A stretch of 64,000 nucleotides of DNA from Amycolatopsis iheyensis (GTDB taxonomy: Bacteria; Actinomycetota; Actinomycetes; Mycobacteriales; Pseudonocardiaceae): assembly GCF_024703995.1 (NCBI RefSeq), contig NZ_JAMXQV010000014.1:208943-272942 (forward strand), written 5' to 3'. Shown piece by piece: positions 23,816-31,755 of this stretch. Both the position numbers and the translations under genes were made by a program. Below the pieces are notes generated by a model. It made no database searches. It was not told where the DNA came from and saw nothing but the letters and a program-made list of their open reading frames with translations. The stretch's first letter is position 1. Every line of letters starts with the position of its first letter.

Positions 23816-24322
23816 ATGGCGCGCGGCGACGACGAGTTCGCGGACTTCGTGCGTGCCTCCTCCGCCCGGCTCACCCACGCCGCCTTCCTGCTCACCGGCG
23901 ATCGCCACCAGGCCGAGGACGCCGCGCAGACCGCCTTCACCCGCACCTACGCCGCGTGGGCGCGGGTGCGGCACAAGGACGCCTACGGCTACGCCCGCAC
24001 CGTCCTGATGAACCACGTCATCGACGGCTGGCGGCGCCCGATCCGCGAGTACGCCACCGAGGCGATGCCCGACCGGCAGGACCGCTCCGACGTCGACCAG
24101 GCCGTCACGCAGCGCGCGTGGCTCACCGCGGTGCTGAAGACGCTGACCGACCGCGAACGCGCCGTCGTCGTCTTACGGCACTTCTTCGACCTGCCCGAGG
24201 CCGACGTGGCCCGTGAGCTCGGCGTTTCGCTGGGTACCGTGAAGAGCACGAACTCACGGGCGCTGGCCAAGCTGCGCGTCGAGGCCGGCGAGGACACGCT
24301 GATCGGAGGGAGCGGCCGATGA
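23816..24322 (+). CDS. SigE-family ECF sigma factor
   Basis: The 168-residue protein has sigma region 2 (about residues 8-75), with LTHAAFLLTGDRHQAEDAAQ and AYGYARTVLMNHVIDGWRR. Region 4 follows (about 105-155), with LTDRERAVVVLRHFFDLPEA and VARELGVSLGTVKSTNSRAL as the helix-turn-helix. Length and pattern fit the SigE-like ECF subfamily of actinomycetes. Leu120 is encoded by TTA (24173-24175), a very rare codon here, so translation could depend on the bldA-type tRNA. The ribosome site gagg precedes ATG 23816. The stop overlaps the next start as ATGA, the usual arrangement with a membrane regulator. Confidence 0.92.
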   Translation: MARGDDEFADFVRASSARLTHAAFLLTGDRHQAEDAAQTAFTRTYAAWARVRHKDAYGYARTVLMNHVIDGWRRPIREYATEAMPDRQDRSDVDQAVTQRAWLTAVLKTLTDRERAVVVLRHFFDLPEADVARELGVSLGTVKSTNSRALAKLRVEAGEDTLIGGSGR

Positions 24323-25029
24323 ACGACCTCGACGACTTCCGCGCCGCGCTCCGGCAGCCGCCCGCCGAGCCGTTCGCCGAACCCGACCTGGCCAGGATCA
24401 TGGCCGACGGCACGCGCATCCGGCGTCGGCGGCGGGTGCTCACCAGCACGGCGGGGGTCGCCGCCGCGGCGGCCGTCGTCCTGGTCGTCGTGTTCGCGCT
24501 CCAGCTGCGGCAGCCCGCGCCCGCGCCGGTCGCGCAGCCGCCGTCGCCGGTCACCACCACCTCGACGACGCCCCCCGGGCCCGCCGCGGACCAGCCGATG
24601 GGGGAAGTGATCGGGACCGGGATCCGGACCGGTCGCGGCGAGATCGTCTTCTTCGCGCGGGCGGTCGAGCTGCCGCAGCTGCCGGACATCCACTTCGGTC
24701 TGGTGGCCGGGTTCCGCTCCGGGGACACCCTGCAGTCCGTGCTGATGACGAACGAGTTCCGCGGCTCCGACCGGTCGTTCGGCTTCCACGCCACCGACGG
24801 CGGCGAGCTGTCCGGCACCGAGGTCATCCCGGTGTTCGGCTACTTCGCCGGGCAGGCGGCGCGGATCACGACCACGGTGCACGGCAAGACCGTCGAGGCC
24901 AGCCTGGCGAAGTGGACCGCGGACCCGAACGTGGTCGTGTTCTGGTTCGACCCGGTCGCCGTGCCGAACTCCGCGGTGCTGACCCCGCTGATCGCCTACG
25001 ACGCCGACGGCAAGCGGCTCACCAAGTAG
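24319..25029 (+). CDS. Single-span membrane protein paired with the sigma factor
   Basis: The 236-residue protein has a cytoplasmic N-terminus of about 38 residues containing FRAALRQPPAEPFAEPDLAR, an RRRRR stop and one transmembrane helix (about 43-62). A Pro/Thr linker leads to an external domain of about 140 residues with no cysteines and no motif I recognise. Such proteins, translationally coupled to SigE-family genes, are commonly anti-sigma factors. No zinc-binding HxxxCxxC motif is present, so that role is inference from position. It ends 40 bases before the peptidase gene. Confidence 0.75.
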   Translation: MNDLDDFRAALRQPPAEPFAEPDLARIMADGTRIRRRRRVLTSTAGVAAAAAVVLVVVFALQLRQPAPAPVAQPPSPVTTTSTTPPGPAADQPMGEVIGTGIRTGRGEIVFFARAVELPQLPDIHFGLVAGFRSGDTLQSVLMTNEFRGSDRSFGFHATDGGELSGTEVIPVFGYFAGQAARITTTVHGKTVEASLAKWTADPNVVVFWFDPVAVPNSAVLTPLIAYDADGKRLTK

Positions 25030-25069
25030 GCGGTACCCGCCGGGGCGGCGCGGGCGTAAGAACCCCACC

Positions 25070-26461
25070 GTGACCTCTCGACGAGTGTTCCTCACCGCTT
25101 CGGCCGCGACGGTGGCGGCGTCGGCGATCGGCGTCCCGGCGGGCGCCGCCGAACTCGGCGACCGCGGGCCCGGCGGCCCGGTCCGGCCGCAACGGCCCGG
25201 CCCCGAGCTGCGCGCGCTGCTGCGGCAGGTCGACGAGCGCCGGATCGAAGCCACCGTGCGGCGGCTGGCCGCGTTCGGCACCCGGCACACGCTGTCGGCG
25301 CAGGACGACCCGGTCCGCGGCATCGGCGCCGCGCGCGACTGGCTGTTCGCGCAGTACCAGCAGATCGCGGCCGCGTCCGGGGGCCGGCTGACCGTCGCGC
25401 TGCAGTCGTACGTCCAGCCGCCCGCCGACCGGATCCCGGTGCCGACGACGATCACCAACGTCGTCGCGACGCTGCACGGCGCCACCGAGCCCGGCCGCGT
25501 GTACGTCGTGTCGGGGCACTACGACTCGCGCTGCAGCGACGTCATGAACGCCACCGGCGACGCGCCGGGCGCCGACGACGACGCGTCCGGGGTCGCCGTG
25601 GCCCTGGAGCTGGCGCGGGTCCTCTCGACCCGGCAGCCGGCCGCGACGATCGTGTTCGCCGCCGTCGCGGGTGAAGAACAGGGCCTCTACGGCGCCCGGT
25701 TCATGGCCCGGCAGTTCAAGGCGGCCGGCACCGACGTCCAGGCGATGTTCACCGACGACATCGTCGGCTCCAGCCGCGCCGACGACGGCACGCGCGACCC
25801 GGTCACGATCCGCTTGTTCGCCGAGGGGGTCCCGACGGCGGAGACGCCGGCCGAGGCGAACCTGCGCCGCAGCATCGGCGGCGAGAACGACTCCCCGCCG
25901 CGGCAGCTCGCCCGGTTCGTGAAGTCGGTGGCGGAGAACGACGCCACCGGCATGACGGTCCGGGTGATCTACCGCCGCGACCGCTACCTGCGCGGCGGCG
26001 ACCACATCGGCTTCCTGGAGCAGGGCTACCCGGCGGCTCGGTTCACCGAGCCCGCCGAGGACTTCGCCCACCAGCACCAGGACGTCCGGGTGGAGAACGG
26101 CGTCCAGATCGGGGATCTGCCGCAGTTCTGCGACTTCCCGTTCACCGCCCGGGTCGCGCGGGTCAACGGCGCCGCGCTGTGGTCACTGGCGACCGCGCCG
26201 GGCACCCCGAAGGGCGTGAAGATCCGCACTTCGGCCCTGACGAACGACTCGGAGCTGCTCTGGGACGCGACGCCGGGCGCGGCGGGCTACGAAGTCCTCT
26301 GGCGCGAGACGACCGCGCCGGACTGGACGCACGCGCTCGACGTCGGCCCGGCGCTGACGGCGAAGATCGACCTGTCGAAGGACAACGTCTTCTTCGCCGT
26401 CCGCGCGGTGGGTCCGGACGGCCGCCGAAGCCCGGCAGCCTTCCCGGCTCCGGTGAGCTAG
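25070..26461 (+). CDS. Tat-exported M28 zinc aminopeptidase with C-terminal Fn3-like domain
   Basis: The 463-residue protein begins TSRRVFLTAS, a twin-arginine signal with cleavage near AGA-A (about residue 27). The M28 peptidase domain (about 50-360) carries the zinc and catalytic groups: SGHYDSR (His150, Asp152), GADDDASG (Asp169/170), AGEEQGLYG (Glu202/203) and FTDDIVG (Asp229/230). A final ligand in the later HQHQD is likely. A beta-rich C-terminal segment (about 375-463) with GAAGYEVLWRETTAP resembles a fibronectin type III fold. It should cleave peptides outside the cell. GTG 25070 starts it. Its end overlaps the convergent oxidoreductase gene by four bases. Confidence 0.9.
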   Translation: MTSRRVFLTASAATVAASAIGVPAGAAELGDRGPGGPVRPQRPGPELRALLRQVDERRIEATVRRLAAFGTRHTLSAQDDPVRGIGAARDWLFAQYQQIAAASGGRLTVALQSYVQPPADRIPVPTTITNVVATLHGATEPGRVYVVSGHYDSRCSDVMNATGDAPGADDDASGVAVALELARVLSTRQPAATIVFAAVAGEEQGLYGARFMARQFKAAGTDVQAMFTDDIVGSSRADDGTRDPVTIRLFAEGVPTAETPAEANLRRSIGGENDSPPRQLARFVKSVAENDATGMTVRVIYRRDRYLRGGDHIGFLEQGYPAARFTEPAEDFAHQHQDVRVENGVQIGDLPQFCDFPFTARVARVNGAALWSLATAPGTPKGVKIRTSALTNDSELLWDATPGAAGYEVLWRETTAPDWTHALDVGPALTAKIDLSKDNVFFAVRAVGPDGRRSPAAFPAPVS

Positions 26462-27414
26462 GCCGCGGCCTGCGTCAGGACCTGCTCGACGACGTGGTGC
26501 GAAGGCAGGATCAGGTCACGCTCGGCGTCGGCGTCCACCTTGCCCTCGAGCAGGTCGCAGAAGCGGTCCAGCTGCGTCGCGAGCGGCTCGCGCGCGGTGA
26601 CGAGCTCCGGGATCTCGATGACCGTCTGCTGCCGGTAGCCGAGGCCGTCCGGGGTGACGGAGTCGTGCGAGACGTGCCGGTAGATCGTGACGTCGCGGCG
26701 CAGCAGGTCGATCTCGATCAGCCGGTCCAGCTCCGAGACGACCAGCGAGCGGACCTTCTTCTGGCCCAGCCGCGAAGCCGACACGGTGGCCAGGCCGGTC
26801 GGGAAGGACAGCACCGTCTCGATGGTGTCTTCGGCGCCGTCGACCGACGACGGGTGGAAGTACCCCGCGCCGGACGTCACGCGCGAAGGCGTCGCGCCGC
26901 CGAAGAACTGGATCGCCAGGTCGACGTCGTGCACCAGCAGGTCCCACGCGACGCCCGTCTTGATGCGCGGCGCGTACGGGCCGTGGCGGCGCGCCATCAG
27001 GTGCACCGGCTCGTTGACCAGCGCCCGCGCGGTCATCACGGCCGGGTTGTAGCGCTCCAGCAGCCCGCACATCAGCGGGATGTCGTTCTTCGCCGCCAGC
27101 GAAACGATTTCCTGCGACTTCTCGAAGCTGTTGCACACCGGCTTTTCGACCAGCATCGGCTTGCCCTGGCCGAGGATCTCCTGCGCCAGGTCGTAGTGCG
27201 CCTCGGTGGCCGAGGCGAGCACCACGGCGTCCACATCGGACAGTTCGCCGATCTCCGGCGTCCACTGGGTTTCGTACCGGTCGGCGACGGCCTTGCCGGC
27301 TTCCTCGCGCGGATCGATCACGCGGACCAGGTCGACGCGTTCGTTGCCGGCGAGCACGCGGGCGTGCAGCGAGCCCATGTTGCCGGTCCCGACAAGAGCG
27401 ATCCGATGCGTCAT
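26458..27414 (-). CDS. Gfo/Idh/MocA oxidoreductase (GnnA-like candidate)
   Basis: The 318-residue NAD(P)-dependent enzyme opens with IALVGTGNMGSLHARVL (Rossmann). It has the family EKP motif in MLVEKPVCNS and the catalytic region WDLLVHDVDLAIQFFGG. It follows the DegT aminotransferase gene with a 4-base overlap. The same pairing of dehydrogenase and aminotransferase makes a 3-amino sugar nucleotide from UDP-GlcNAc in GnnA/GnnB systems, and acts as WbpB/WbpE on the uronic acid form. The LpxA-like gene across the promoter favours the GnnA reading. Substrate assignment is inference; a generic sugar dehydrogenase remains possible. Confidence 0.85.
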   Translation of the reverse strand: MTHRIALVGTGNMGSLHARVLAGNERVDLVRVIDPREEAGKAVADRYETQWTPEIGELSDVDAVVLASATEAHYDLAQEILGQGKPMLVEKPVCNSFEKSQEIVSLAAKNDIPLMCGLLERYNPAVMTARALVNEPVHLMARRHGPYAPRIKTGVAWDLLVHDVDLAIQFFGGATPSRVTSGAGYFHPSSVDGAEDTIETVLSFPTGLATVSASRLGQKKVRSLVVSELDRLIEIDLLRRDVTIYRHVSHDSVTPDGLGYRQQTVIEIPELVTAREPLATQLDRFCDLLEGKVDADAERDLILPSHHVVEQVLTQAAA

Positions 27415-28517
27415 GCGCCCAGTACCTCGCGAACGGTCTCGATGATGGTGTCCAGCTGGGACTCGGTCAGGTGCGGGTGCACCGGCAGCGAAAGCGCCTG
27501 CGCGGCAACCGCCTGCGCCACCGGGAAGTCCTCGACGCGCGCGCCCGGGATCAGGTCGTGACCCGCGTAGCAGTCGTAGTCGAAGACGATCTTGGGGTAG
27601 TAGATGCCGTTGCCGATGCCGCGCTCGGTGAGCGCCGCGGCCAGCTCGTCACGCGAGAGGAACGCGTGCGGCCCGACCAGCACCGTGTACTGGTGCCACA
27701 CGTGCTCGCGGCCCGGCAGCACCTGCGGGACGTCCAGGCCCGGGGTGCCGGCGAGGCCCTCCGACAGCCGCTTCGCGTTCGCCTGGCGGGCGGCGGTCAG
27801 CTGGTCGAGCTTCGCCAGCTGCGGGATGCCGACGGCGGCGTGCAGGTCGGTCATCCGGTAGTTGTGGCCGGCGACCTCGTACTGGTACCGGGCACGCATG
27901 CCCTGGTTGCGCAGCACACGCAGCTTGTCGGCCAGCGCGTCGTCGTCCGTCGTGATGACGCCGCCCTCGGCGGTGGTGATGTTCTTCGTCGCGTACAGCG
28001 AGAAGCAGCCGATGCCGAACGAGCCGGCCGGCTTGCCCTCGAACGACGCGCCGACGGCCTGCGCGGAGTCCTCGATCACCTGGAGGCCGTGCTCGGCCGC
28101 CAGCGGGGCGAGCTTGCCCATGTCCGCCGTCTGGCCGTAGAGGTGCACCGGCATCAGCACCTTGGTGCGGTCGGTCACCGCCTTGGCGACGGCGTCGGGG
28201 TCGATCGCGAAGTCGTCGCGCCGGATGTCGGCGAAGCGGACGGTCGCACCGGCTTCCAGGATCGCGTTCAGCGTCGCGACGAAGGTGAACGGCGACGTGA
28301 TGACCTCGTCACCCGGCTTCAGGTCCAGGACCTGGAGCGCGGCGACCAGCGCGGTCGTCCCGTTGTTGACCGCGATCGCGTGCTTCGTCCCGGAGACCGC
28401 CGCGAAGGCGTCTTCGAAGCGCTTGACCATCGGTCCCTGTGCGATGGCGCCGGAGCGCAGCACCTCGACGACGAGGTCCTCCGCGTCGCGGACGTCGACC
28501 ACAGTGATGGGGATCAT
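27411..28517 (-). CDS. DegT-family aminotransferase (GnnB-like candidate)
   Basis: The 368-residue PLP enzyme starts IPITVVDVRDAEDLVVEVLR and carries GTTALVAALQVLDLKPGDEV, DSAQAVGASFEGK and FSLYATKNITTAEGG with the Schiff-base lysine. NYRMTDLHAAVGIPQL and the C-terminal SLPVHPHL follow. It belongs to the branch that aminates C-3 or C-4 keto-sugar nucleotides. The 4-base overlap with the oxidoreductase gene means coupled expression: the oxidoreductase would make the ketone and this enzyme the amine. ATG 28517 is used; GAGAGA lies about eight bases upstream. The reading back to 28607 is not likely to be translated. Confidence 0.88.
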   Translation of the reverse strand: MIPITVVDVRDAEDLVVEVLRSGAIAQGPMVKRFEDAFAAVSGTKHAIAVNNGTTALVAALQVLDLKPGDEVITSPFTFVATLNAILEAGATVRFADIRRDDFAIDPDAVAKAVTDRTKVLMPVHLYGQTADMGKLAPLAAEHGLQVIEDSAQAVGASFEGKPAGSFGIGCFSLYATKNITTAEGGVITTDDDALADKLRVLRNQGMRARYQYEVAGHNYRMTDLHAAVGIPQLAKLDQLTAARQANAKRLSEGLAGTPGLDVPQVLPGREHVWHQYTVLVGPHAFLSRDELAAALTERGIGNGIYYPKIVFDYDCYAGHDLIPGARVEDFPVAQAVAAQALSLPVHPHLTESQLDTIIETVREVLGA

Positions 28518-28666
28518 GGGCAGTCTCTCTCGGCAGGCGATTTCGGCGCGTCCGGTACAGTGAGCCGCCGGTTCTGCGCCCGGCCGCCCTGCAACAACGC
28601 GGGCCACACGTTACCGGGCGCGGTAGCACGCCCAGAACCCAGCCGCCGACGAACGGACGACCACCC

Positions 28667-29386
28667 GTGGCCAACCGCATCCACCCGACCGCTGTCATCG
28701 GCGAAGGCGTCGAACTCGGCGACGACAACGTGATCGGGCCGTACGCGGTGATCGTCGGGCCGGCCCGGATCGGCGACGGCAACTGGATCGGCCCGCACGT
28801 GACGATCGGCACGCCCGGCGAGGACCGCGGCCGCCCCCACCCGGACGCCTGGACCGAGGCGCCGGTGGGTGACCCGGATCACGACGGTCACGGCGTCGTC
28901 ATCGGCAGCCGCAACCGGATCCGCGAGTACGTGAGCGTCCACCAGGGCACCTGGCGGACCACGACGATCGGCAGCGACGGCTACTTCCTGCGCAACTCGC
29001 ACATCGCGCACGACTGCCTGGTCGGCGACGCCGTGACGGTCGCCTCCAACGCGGTGACGGGTGGCCACTGCCACATCTGGGACGGCGCGAACCTCGGTAT
29101 GGGCGCGATCCTGCACCAGAAGGTCGTGATCGGTCCCGGCGCGATGATCGGCATGGGCTCGGCGGTCCGCCGTGAGATCGGCGCGTTCACCATCGCCGTC
29201 GGCAACCCGGCCCGGGTCACCGGCGTCAACGTCGTGGGCCTGTCCCGACGCGGCCTGGACGAGGCCTTGATCGAGGCGCTCGGGCCCTGGCTGAAGGGCA
29301 AGGAGCCGCTCCCGGACGTCACGCTGCCCGGAGACCTCTCTACCTTGGTAAAGGCGTGGGACGCCCGCCCGCGCGAAGAGCACTAG
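28667..29386 (+). CDS. LpxA-family acyl-ACP-dependent sugar acyltransferase
   Basis: The 239-residue protein is a left-handed beta-helix enzyme that aligns by eye along E. coli LpxA. RIREYVSVHQGT matches RIRESVTIHRGT, HIAHDC matches the catalytic HIAHDC (His115 here, His125 in E. coli), and GGH, LHQ and GVNVVGLSRRG are kept. So His112, His115, His134 and His150 all have LpxA equivalents. LpxA moves a 3-hydroxyacyl group from ACP to the 3-position of UDP-GlcNAc or its 3-amino analogue. Met163 sits where E. coli has Gly173, the chain-length ruler. An ACP gene follows after 11 bases and a GnnA/GnnB-like pair is divergent. The C-terminal helical part is shortened. Start is GTG 28667. Confidence 0.85.
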   Translation: MANRIHPTAVIGEGVELGDDNVIGPYAVIVGPARIGDGNWIGPHVTIGTPGEDRGRPHPDAWTEAPVGDPDHDGHGVVIGSRNRIREYVSVHQGTWRTTTIGSDGYFLRNSHIAHDCLVGDAVTVASNAVTGGHCHIWDGANLGMGAILHQKVVIGPGAMIGMGSAVRREIGAFTIAVGNPARVTGVNVVGLSRRGLDEALIEALGPWLKGKEPLPDVTLPGDLSTLVKAWDARPREEH

Positions 29387-29397
29387 GAGTCATGAGC

Positions 29398-29640
29398 ATG
29401 TCTGTCGCCCCCAAGCTGCGTGAGGTCTTCGTCGAGGCGCTGGACCTCGACGGCGACGTGGACGTCGAGAACCTGAAGTACCGCGACATCGAGGCGTGGG
29501 ACTCCGTCGGCCACATGGCGCTGGTCGCGGCCATCGAGGACGAGTTCGACGTCGAGTTCGACACCGACCAGGTGATCGACATGTCGAGCTTCAAGGTCGC
29601 CGTGGACATGGTCACCGAGCTCCAGTCGAAGAATGCCTGA
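29398..29640 (+). CDS. Acyl carrier protein
   Basis: The 80-residue acidic protein is an ACP. The phosphopantetheine site is Ser36 in AWDSVGHMALV, and helix III and the end VAVDMVTEL fit the four-helix fold. DSV replaces the DSL of fatty-acid ACPs, which is common in dedicated, pathway-specific carriers. ATG 29398 is nine bases from aggag and is preferred over ATG 29392, which is too close. It lies between an acyl-ACP-using LpxA-like gene and a ketoreductase gene that overlaps its stop by eight bases, so it is the likely acyl carrier of this pathway. Confidence 0.9.
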   Translation: MSVAPKLREVFVEALDLDGDVDVENLKYRDIEAWDSVGHMALVAAIEDEFDVEFDTDQVIDMSSFKVAVDMVTELQSKNA

Positions 29641-30364
29641 TCTGACCGGTCGCGTCGCGCTCGTCACCGGCGGGACGCGGGGGATCGGCCTGGCCACCGT
29701 GCGTGCCTTGGTGGAAGCGGGCGCGACGGTGGTGCTCACCGGCCGCGACGAGGCCCGCGCCAAGGAAGCTGCTTCCGCCGCGGGCGCCGCGGCCGGGCTC
29801 GCCTTGGACGTCACCGACGCCAAAGCGGTGTCCTCGCTGGTCAGGGCGGTCGCGAAGGAGCACGGCAAGCTCGACGTCGTCGTCGCGAACGCCGGGATCA
29901 TGGAGGACGCGCTCCTCGGGATGATCAAGGAAGAGCTGGTCGACACGACGCTGAGCACGAACGTCGCCGGCACGCTGCACACCGTCCAGGCCGCGGCCCG
30001 GGCGATGATGCGGAAGAAGACCGGCGCGATCGTCGTGCTCGCCTCGATCGTCGGCGAGCACGGAAGCGCTGGTCAGACGGTGTATGCGGCGTCGAAGGCG
30101 GCGGTGGCGAACATCGCGCGGTCGGCGGCGAAGGAGCTCGGCCGCTCGGGCATCCGCGTCAACGCGGTCGCGCCGGGCGTGATCGAGACCGACCTGACCG
30201 CGGGCCTGAGCGAGGACGCGAAGGCGGACAACGCCGGCAAGACGCCGCTGGGGCGTCTCGGCCGGCCCGAAGAAGTCGCGAACGCGATCCGGTTCCTGGT
30301 GAGTGATGAAGCGTCCTTCATCACCGGGCAGGTGCTGGGCATCGACGGAGGCTTGGTGCTGTGA
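29633..30364 (+). CDS. FabG-like short-chain reductase
   Basis: The 243-residue enzyme has the full FabG pattern: TGGTRGIGLATVRAL (NADP binding), VVANAGI (NNAG equivalent), a Ser in LASIVGEHGSAGQ, YAASKAAV (YxxxK), and the C-terminal GRLGRPEEVANAIRFL and ITGQVLGIDGG. FabG reduces 3-oxoacyl-ACP to 3-hydroxyacyl-ACP, which is exactly the donor type used by LpxA enzymes. It overlaps the ACP gene by eight bases and the ligase gene by four. I infer it shapes the acyl chain on the neighbouring ACP rather than serving bulk fatty-acid synthesis. Confidence 0.9.
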   Translation: MPDLTGRVALVTGGTRGIGLATVRALVEAGATVVLTGRDEARAKEAASAAGAAAGLALDVTDAKAVSSLVRAVAKEHGKLDVVVANAGIMEDALLGMIKEELVDTTLSTNVAGTLHTVQAAARAMMRKKTGAIVVLASIVGEHGSAGQTVYAASKAAVANIARSAAKELGRSGIRVNAVAPGVIETDLTAGLSEDAKADNAGKTPLGRLGRPEEVANAIRFLVSDEASFITGQVLGIDGGLVL

Positions 30365-31755
30365 CGTTGCTGGGTGCGGGAGCTCGGCTGGTGGACGTGG
30401 CCGGGGGCCGCACGCTGGCGGGCGCGGAACTGTCGGCCGAGGTCGGCCGCTCGATCGAAGCGCTCGCGGCGCTGCCCACCGGCGTCGTCTTCGCGCGGAT
30501 GTCGATCGACCTGCCGAGCGTGCTGACCTACCTCGGCGCGATCGAATCCGGGCGGGCGATCGCGCTGATCGACCCGGCGCTCGACGCCGACGTGCTGGCC
30601 GGGCTGGTCGCGCGCTTCCGCCCGGCCGCGGTGCTGGCGGCTTCGGGCGACGCTCCCGACGGCTACGAGACGCGGGGTGCCGACTGGGTGCGCTCTTCGG
30701 CCGAAGGTGTGCCGCCGCACCCCGACCTCGCCGTGCTGCTGCCGACCAGCGGGTCGACCGGCAACCCCAAGCTGGTCCGGCTCTCGCGGCAGGGGCTGCT
30801 GGCCAACGCCGACGCCATCGCCCAGGTGCTGCACATCGACGCCGACGAGGTCGCGCCGACCTGCCTGCCGCTGCACTACAGCTACGGCCTGTCGGTGCTG
30901 AACTCGCACCTGGTGCGGGACGCGACCGTCGTCATCGAGCCGTCCGGCGTGCTCGGCCGCGGGTTCTGGGACGCGGTGAACACCTACGGCGTCACGTCCC
31001 TTTCGGGCGTTCCGTACCACTACGAAATGCTGCGGCGGCTCAAGTTCGACCCCGCGAAGTACCCGACGCTGCGCACGCTGACGCAGGCCGGCGGGAAGCT
31101 GCGCGACGAGCTGATCGCCGAGTTCAACGCGAAGATGGTCGCCGTCGGCGGCCGGATGTACGTCATGTACGGCCAGACCGAGGCGTCGCCGCGGATGACG
31201 ACGGTGCCGGCCGAGCGGCTGGCCGAAAAGCTCGGTTCCGCCGGGCCGGCGCTGCCGGGCGGCAAGTTCGCGGTCCGCCGTGACGACGGGTCGGAGACCA
31301 CGCACCCGAAAATTGTCGGTGAGGTCGTCTACCGTGGGCCCAATGTGATGCTGGGCTACGCCGACGACGAGTCCGGCCTGGCCAAGGGCGACGAATACGG
31401 CGGCGTGCTGGCCACCGGTGACCTCGGGTACCTCGACGAAGAGGGGTACCTGTTCATCACCGGGCGGCTCAAGCGCATCGGCAAGGTGTTCGGCAACCGC
31501 GTCAGCCTCGACGACCTCGAGCACGCCGTGCGCACGGCGGCGGTGGGGATCGACGTGGTGGCTGCGGTGCCCGCGGGCGACAAGGTCGTCCTGTTCGCCG
31601 AAGGCGCGGACAAGGACATCTGCAAGGACGCTTCGCGGGCGCTGTCCGAGCGACTGCACCTGCACGTCAGCGGGTTCGACGTCCGCCCGATCGACACCGT
31701 GCCGCTGCTGGCCAGCGGCAAGATCGACTACCGGTCATTGGAGGCGCAGGTATGA
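30361..31755 (+). CDS. AMP-forming acyl ligase (ANL superfamily)
   Basis: The 464-residue enzyme activates a carboxylic acid with ATP. It shows the P-loop-like LLPTSGSTGNPKLVRLS, the A5 region MYVMYGQTEASPRM, the A7/A8 region VLATGDLGYLDEEGYLFITG followed by RLKRIGKVFGNRVSLDD, and a C-terminal ASGKIDYRSLE with the A10 lysine. It is shorter than usual (about 500-550) because the N-terminal domain is compact. It probably loads an acid onto the nearby ACP or CoA. GTG 30361 overlaps the SDR stop as GTGA and its own stop overlaps the LuxE gene as ATGA. Confidence 0.9.
   Translation: MTLLGAGARLVDVAGGRTLAGAELSAEVGRSIEALAALPTGVVFARMSIDLPSVLTYLGAIESGRAIALIDPALDADVLAGLVARFRPAAVLAASGDAPDGYETRGADWVRSSAEGVPPHPDLAVLLPTSGSTGNPKLVRLSRQGLLANADAIAQVLHIDADEVAPTCLPLHYSYGLSVLNSHLVRDATVVIEPSGVLGRGFWDAVNTYGVTSLSGVPYHYEMLRRLKFDPAKYPTLRTLTQAGGKLRDELIAEFNAKMVAVGGRMYVMYGQTEASPRMTTVPAERLAEKLGSAGPALPGGKFAVRRDDGSETTHPKIVGEVVYRGPNVMLGYADDESGLAKGDEYGGVLATGDLGYLDEEGYLFITGRLKRIGKVFGNRVSLDDLEHAVRTAAVGIDVVAAVPAGDKVVLFAEGADKDICKDASRALSERLHLHVSGFDVRPIDTVPLLASGKIDYRSLEAQV

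Noticed and set aside
28667..29386. LpxA-like gene as evidence for lipid A or LPS
   Set aside because: No lpxB, lpxC, lpxD or kdtA homologue is in the window and the rest of the gene content is that of an arabinogalactan-type actinomycete.
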